NCBI GenBank assembly: GCA_025403435.1
Contig: CM046337.1
Span: forward strand, 4,657,501 to 4,721,500
Length of the DNA: 64,000 nt
Reading direction: 5' to 3'
Source of the DNA: Artocarpus heterophyllus
Lineage: Eukaryota > Streptophyta > Magnoliopsida > Rosales > Moraceae
The position numbers were made by a program, and so were the translations under genes. Shown one piece after another: positions 58,088 through 64,000 of this stretch. The stretch's first letter is position 1, and each line of letters starts with the position of its first letter. The notes under the pieces are model-generated. The model worked only from the letters and a program-made list of their open reading frames with translations. It had not been told where the DNA came from and ran no database searches.

Positions 58088-59254
58088 CTTCAACACAGGG
58101 TGCAATACATTTAGACAGTCTGGGAACGTAAACATCATAATAAAATTGATATGAATTATAATTTTGTAGCCTGAACTACGTTTCAAAACAGCTAATTAGT
58201 CGTTAAAATCATCAAATTAGTTACCAACCTTGAATTGATAATATGTTGGCCTATATTCATGTTTAAATCCAACGCAAACATTATTGTTTAACTAGATTTT
58301 GGTAACTATTATGTACTTCTAAATGCGTTACACAAACATGAATGCCAATTGTCTATTAAGATCTAGAAACTTTGGTTTGGATAATGCGTCTTTTAATCTC
58401 CTGGTAAGAGGACAAAGCATAATAGATAATGTTACCAACTTTGATACGGTTCTCTAAATACTCTTTACATGAATTCCTTGCATATATGTAGAATAGAGGA
58501 AGAGAAAAGGACCGTAGAACAATTGGAACACCGTTGTTTAGGATGTCGTTGCTTGTGTAGGAAAGGTCTCTTCTAGATATCGTTATGATTTTCTTGACAA
58601 ACTATAACCATATTTATTTTCTCTTCTTCTTTTTTTCAATAAGAAAAGACAATTTTATAGTAGAGTATTTAGTGCAATTATTGTGTTACTTTAAAAATAT
58701 AAAAATTGAAAAATATAAAGTAATCTAATTAGGTTAAAAATTCTTCTACCACTTATTAGCTAAAGAAAAATCTACAACCAAATTATATGCTTCATTTCAT
58801 TTGTCTAAGTATTGGACACAGGACCTATTTTTATAACTGTCATTAGTAAAGAAGTGCGACTGCTGAACGTCAATGAAATTTTTTTAAACAAGTTGGGTCC
58901 TTCATTAGACCAAGCAAATTATATAAGAGACCTCAATTTTATTTTATTTTATTTTTTAAAAAAAAATTAGATGTAGAACAAATTTATTAATCATATTAAA
59001 ATATTCAATTTAGAATAAAACTATTAAAAATAATTACTGTATAATTTTGTAATATAAAAAATTAATGTTAAAATAATTACTATGTAATTCTTACCGCTAT
59101 TGTTTCAAATGCTTTAGTGCCGGTTGGTTGTCACTTCTCAAGTTTCTCTCACACATCTTTCCTTATATTTCCTTTGAAATAATAATAATAATAATAAAGC
59201 TCTGCCTGCAGATAAACAATTTAGTGATTATTGATGGGTCCTGAGGGGAGAATT

Positions 59255-59375
59255 CGAGCAAAAACGACAAAAGGAGAAAAGGCTGAACCACAGCAAAAAG
59301 AGGAAAAACGAGAAAAGGAAATAAAGGAGAAAAACGACAAAAGAAGAAAAGGCTAAACGAGAGCTAAAAAGAATA
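59255..59375. repeat. Two purine-rich tandem copies (about 70 bases)
   Basis: AAAACGACAAAAGGAGAAAAGGCT near 59261 recurs as AAAACGACAAAAGAAGAAAAGGCT near 59332. Confidence 0.7.
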
Positions 59376-60313
59376 AATAATGTTGGTAGATTTGATATTG
59401 TTTTTAAAATATATGAAAATATTTTAAAAAAATTAATTATTTTTAAAAATTATATTAAAAATGCTTTTAAAGTTTTTGTTTTAAAAAAAAATATAAAAAT
59501 ATTTCTCAAAATTTTAAGAACGGGAACAAATAAGCCCCGATGGTCACGGTTGGAGTTGGAGACCACTCACCATTAAAGAATCTTGGCCTCCTTCCATAGA
59601 CGGTTCTACAACACCATGTGGCTTCCATTCAATTCATTCAGGAGGTACAAAAACTCTGCTACTCCAAATCCCACTATAAAACTGTAGCCTACGCCATAAG
59701 ACTGAGAAATAACTCAAACAACTGACACTTCAAACACGTGGCAAATCTTGATTAGTCTCAACATCTACTCACAATGATCACTGCACTATCCAATATTCAT
59801 CAGCATTTTCAATTATGGTACAACTTTCGAGAAAGCTGGGCCCCTCCCCGGATCAAACATCTGGTTATAATATATTTATTTATTTATTTCTTTTTGATAC
59901 ATAATCTCCTCCCAATTGACAGCATTTAGACTTCAGGATCTCGCTCTTGACAATGTGACACAACAAAATACAGGTCAGAGAAACGAGGAGCAACGGGAAA
60001 TCCATGCACACAACTTTCAAGGTCTATCGTGTAGGAAGACACCATTTTTGAGAAGTTTTTTCAGTGCCCCCAAAATAGATCTGACACGTCCCGTGTACAT
60101 TCATTTCTCTGTCACCTTTCTCTCTCTCGAAGTCATCTAAAAGTCTTTCTTTCCCATTTTTCCATTACCCCTTTACTCACTGAAAGAACCCAAAAATTTG
60201 ATCCTTTTTCTAAAGCCTCGAGCGAAGATTTCCAACCCAGAACCCTGAAGTTATTTCCTTTACAATTCTAGAAAGGAAAAAGATTGCATCTTTCAAGACT
60301 GAATTTGGAAAAG

Positions 60314-63300
60314 ATGACGGCATGCCCATCAAACGGCATCGTTTTCAACGGGACCCAGTGCGGGTGTCCGGTCGGGCACTTGCTGAACCGGACGGCGAAC
60401 CGGTGCGTGCTTTTCACGGCTAACTCTCCGATCGCCACAGACCGGGGTGTTGATTTCTACACCGTAAGCTTTCCGGAGACAATCTTCGAGTTCGATTCCC
60501 TTAAAAAGTTCACGCAATCCCAGGCTGTTTTCTTGGAGGCCACACTTGTCTTGGTTCTGTCCTGGCTTGCCTTCTGCTTTTCGCTCAGGTTTATGAAGCC
60601 AAGCAATGATGGAAGAAGCATTGGGTTTAGGCTCAGATGGTGGGTTAGCAGATTGGACATTTGTTTTGCCACTAGGCATTGGCTGGTTAGTTTTTTTTTT
60701 TTCTATAGATTTGTAAATGTTTTTTTTTTTTCTCCTTTTGGGCAACGTTTAATTGTCTTGATAGAGGAACTAAGCTTTAGTTGTTGATTAGCTTAGTTAA
60801 AGATTGTTGTGATTTTTAAGAACTGTTTTGTTTTACTCTTTCTTGGAGCAAAGGAAGAACAAAAATTACTTCGGACACTTTTACTAAGCACACTGCTTGC
60901 GTTATTATGAATAAACTGGCATTATAAATTAGCTATGTTTATTGGTGTAGGAAGATCAGAAGGTGGTTAAAAAGAGGAAAACAGAACTTGGCGGAACATT
61001 CTCAATAGCAAGTTGGATACTCTTCATCGGTTTATTTGCTGCGTGAGTGTTTGACGTTGTTGTTATCAACTATTATCCATTATTTGATATCAACTCACGT
61101 AACAATATGTAGTGAGCTGTCATATTTTCACTAGTAGATGCAATCTTTTGATATTAATTGACGTGACAGTAATCACAATTACATGTCTTCTAAGTTGGTA
61201 TTAAATAGTTGGGATTCCTAGCATTATTCTTATGTTTAACCAATCAAAATTCTTGGTACATTTGTCGATTGATTGCTTTGTGTTCAACATAGTGACTTGG
61301 ACTTCCAGTTTCCTCTCAGGTTGTTGTACCAATTCATATCTAGGAGAACCATTGAGGTGCATAATATAAGAGCAACAAATGCACCTGACTTGGCATCCTT
61401 CATCAATGACATGGAGTTCAATATCACCACTATTTCTAGCATGAGCTGCTCAAACTTGCAAAATCTCGGTACTTTATTCACTGGAAACCCTGGCTTTATC
61501 GACTACAAAGTTGCTCCTTTATCAGATTTTGGGAATTACTCGTGCCAAAACACTAGTGAAGGACCTACTGTTATACTCAGGTGCAATGGTTGTCAGCCAA
61601 TTCCAGACAATTTGTACATTTCTTGGCAATTTGTTGATCTTCCCAACAACCCTGCAGCTGCTGTTGGATTTCAGTTCAACCTTACTACTAGGAATCATTA
61701 CAACAAGAAACATGTGAGTTTTGTCAGTGGAACCTTAAAGAACGGGACTTCTTTTGATAACAGACCAGTTACATTCAGAGGAAGGGATACAAACATATTG
61801 AAGTTCAGTTTGTTTCCACAAATTTACCGTAATCTAAAGGACCTCAGGCTCATCCAACCTCTATTTCATGAGTTTGTGCCTGGGTCTCATTTTTATGACA
61901 CACGTCAGCTCCAAACATCTCTAGCCAGCTCAAGTGATGGACTGCTCAACACCACAGTGTACGTCAATTTTCTTTCTGCCTACATTGTGGAGATAGATGA
62001 TCGTAACATTATGGGTCCTGGTAAGTAATATGATCTGCCACTTATGTAAGATCTGTCCTTTCACTTCAAGCCTATTCTGCTGTCAAAAATGCATGCGTTT
62101 TTGCCGACCTAACTTGTCTTTTTCGCCCTCTTTCAAAAACCATGCAGTGGGCTTCCTAGCAGATCTTGGTGGTCTGTATTGTATCAGCATTAGCATTTTT
62201 TTCTACTTACTGGTTCAAGTATGGTACTTCTCCCTCTTTTTGTTCTTGAATTTAGTTATAAATCATTTAATTTGAGACTTTCATTGCATAAATCTTTGTC
62301 TCATGATGCAATGTATCTGAGATGAAACTTTTTTCTTTGCAGTGCGAGTATAGAATAAAAAAAGTACGGCATGAAGATATTGTTTTGCGAAGGATTAGAA
62401 ATCGGCGAAAAGCTCTGGAACGCTGGGATAAAGTAATTTTGTTTTCTTTTCTTGGGAATGCAGATTCATTTGTGTTATCTGTATTTGATGTAGTTTCCCT
62501 CCTGTTTGGCTCATGATCTAACTAAAGTGACTGATGTGTGCGCTTTTTTAACTAGTTGAGGAAATATGTCATGTATACATGGGGCTGCAGCGCATTGGAC
62601 GATGTCATCAACAACAATAAGAAGAATGAATCAACTTGTGGTAGTGGCGTGCTAGAATCACTTAGCCGAAAAGGATCAGTCCGTAAACATAGGCAACAAA
62701 GCAGAAAGGATTCCATCAATTTTAACAAGAAAGTCACCTCTCCTAACATTCCCAAGAAGGTATTAATGTCTGTATGTGGATTCTCAAATTCTCTAAGTTC
62801 CCTTCTCTTTCCATATCCGTCTTTTCTTTACCTCTTTATATGGTTGTACACTTTATTATGTAGGTTGCTGCTCCAGATCGTTCCCAAACTAGTGGAGCAA
62901 ATTCTTCTACGTCAGCAACTGCTTTAAGAACTCTGGGGAAGACAGATCTTCAGGATGAACCTGTAAGTTGCTCTCCACACTTGCTTGACCTTTAACACAG
63001 GGCTTATTCAGTAGCAGTTTCAAGGAGAATTTTGATCACTTCGTTCCTCCCTCTTTGAATATTACAAGTCTGGTTACCTTTAACTGACCAATGTGAGCAA
63101 AACTACCAGGACCAATATACTTGACAATCCCAACTTTACTAATCATTCATTCCCTTACATGTGGCAATCATTTTAACATTGAGTTGCAAACCTAAAGTTG
63201 CTGTTTTTTTCTATCTTTTCCCCATAGTTGAAAACAAAAGAACTTGATGAATTACTTTGGATCAACCTTAGGAAACTAGCTCGTATTTTTGTGTGTACTT

Positions 63301-64000
63301 TGAATTTTATTTAACGATTTTTTTAAGGGTTTATTTCCCTGTTTTGATAGTGCTTGTAAATTTGAAATCTCAAAGTTCTCATCTTCTGCAACCTCAGGAG
63401 GTTGGCTCCACAAATGATGTAAAGCAACAATCTGGTGGATCATGTGAGGGAAATTCTTCCCGGACTGAAGCATTTTCTTTAACTAATGGCATCATTCCTC
63501 CACCGCCTACGCTAGGTAACAAACTCACTTTTTCAAGTTTTGGCCCTGTAGTCTTTTATTTTCTTTTCTTTTTGAGTGTGGTGTTTGGTATTATATTGTT
63601 TCTGTAGATTTGAGCAATGATAAGAGCATTGTTGACTAAAATGTCAGATTCAAAACCAAATTTGAACACACAAGTTGGAGTTCTTTTGCCAAGGTTTTGC
63701 AAAATGAGACCAAATCAATTTTACCCTTGCTATTGTAGTTACCGCTGCAACTAACTAGTTGATGAACATCTCCGTGAAAGCTTGATGTTTTTGTGATTAC
63801 ATTGGCTCTTGAATCTGCCATTTAGATTAGAGATGCCTTCATTTTTCCCCTGTATTATTTTTACCGGGTCCACATTGGGTTGTTCATGCAATTGTTGTTG
63901 CTTTTTCACTGCAGAGTGGAACGATGTTACTGAAATGGATATGTCAGACGTTCAGAAAAATCTCAAAAGTTTATACGAATACAATGTCATACTAAGGGAG
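60314..64000 (+). CDS. Multi-pass membrane protein with Cys-rich N-terminus (3' end outside window)
   Basis: Nine exons in phase, about 611 residues so far: 60314-60685, 60951-61042, 61320-62020, 62148-62218, 62343-62432, 62556-62759, 62864-62962, 63398-63515, and 63915 to beyond 64000. The N-terminal 31 residues hold four Cys (C4, C16, C18, C31). Hydrophobic segments lie at about 71-94, 139-162 and 390-412. Between the second and third is a 220-residue region with several N-x-S/T sites and Cys, likely lumenal or extracellular. After the third comes a basic stretch (RIKKVRHEDIVLRRIRNRRKALERW) and a Ser/Lys/Pro-rich cytosolic-type region. I do not recognise the family and assign no function. 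Splice borders are consistent throughout, so the gene looks intact as far as visible. Confidence 0.85.

Larger units (their letters stand above)
57018..60313. other. Intergenic with a tandem duplication, no clear gene
   Basis: AT-rich DNA. A 130-base tandem duplication lies at 57828-58087 and a purine-rich double repeat at about 59255-59375. The promoter and 5' UTR of the downstream membrane protein gene lie in the last few hundred bases; a pyrimidine-rich stretch is near 60100-60180. Confidence 0.5.

Overview
This is nuclear DNA from a flowering plant. The genes have many short introns with GT/AG borders, the intergenic DNA is AT-rich, plant families are present (sugar transport protein/STP, RGP, LEA, OXA2, Pelota, a receptor-like protein), and there are nested Tat- and Tekay/Del-type LTR retrotransposons. 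The species cannot be told from the sequence.

Layout. 1-3.7 kb: most of a minus-strand gene for an unrecognised, probably nuclear, low-complexity protein; its 3' end lies outside the window. 5.2-20.2 kb: a degenerate tandem array of roughly 160-270 bp units, split by a non-autonomous LTR element (6591-19390). That element's 5' LTR is in turn split by a decayed Tat-lineage Gypsy element (6830-17687). 21.5-22.5 kb: a LEA-like gene. 22.9-23.2 kb: a long foldback MITE. 23.3-30.9 kb: an LTR retrotransposon with two LTRs that look identical, no gag or pol, and two intact ORFs. 32.0-33.1 kb: an RGP/UDP-arabinopyranose mutase gene. 36.35-39.1 kb: a gene for an acidic protein with an N-terminal membrane hairpin and two candidate last exons. 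40-41.7 kb: a minus-strand retroposon interrupted by a solo Tat LTR. 43.0-47.5 kb: a complete 16-exon Pelota gene. 49.6-52.6 kb: a complete STP-type hexose transporter. 53.6-57.0 kb: an OXA2-like pseudogene abutting a receptor-like-protein pseudogene. 60.3-64 kb: a multi-pass membrane protein gene cut by the window end.

The most unusual object is the element at 23308-30894. Its LTR termini, initiator-Met primer site, polypurine tract and pre-LTR sequence match the Tekay/Del chromovirus pattern, but the 3.6 kb interior holds only two cargo ORFs. The first resembles the basic, cysteine-rich nucleic-acid-binding (silencing-suppressor) proteins of Betaflexiviridae. The second is an intronless homologue of LONELY GUY (LOG), the cytokinin-activating phosphoribohydrolase. 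A mobile element pairing a virus-like RNA-binding protein with a hormone-activation enzyme homologue is the prime candidate for a previously undescribed system. The TSD and LTR identity suggest recent movement.

The host genes show no operon-like cooperation; each is an independent transcription unit. Exon borders were placed by eye from splice consensus, reading phase and family knowledge. No database search was run.
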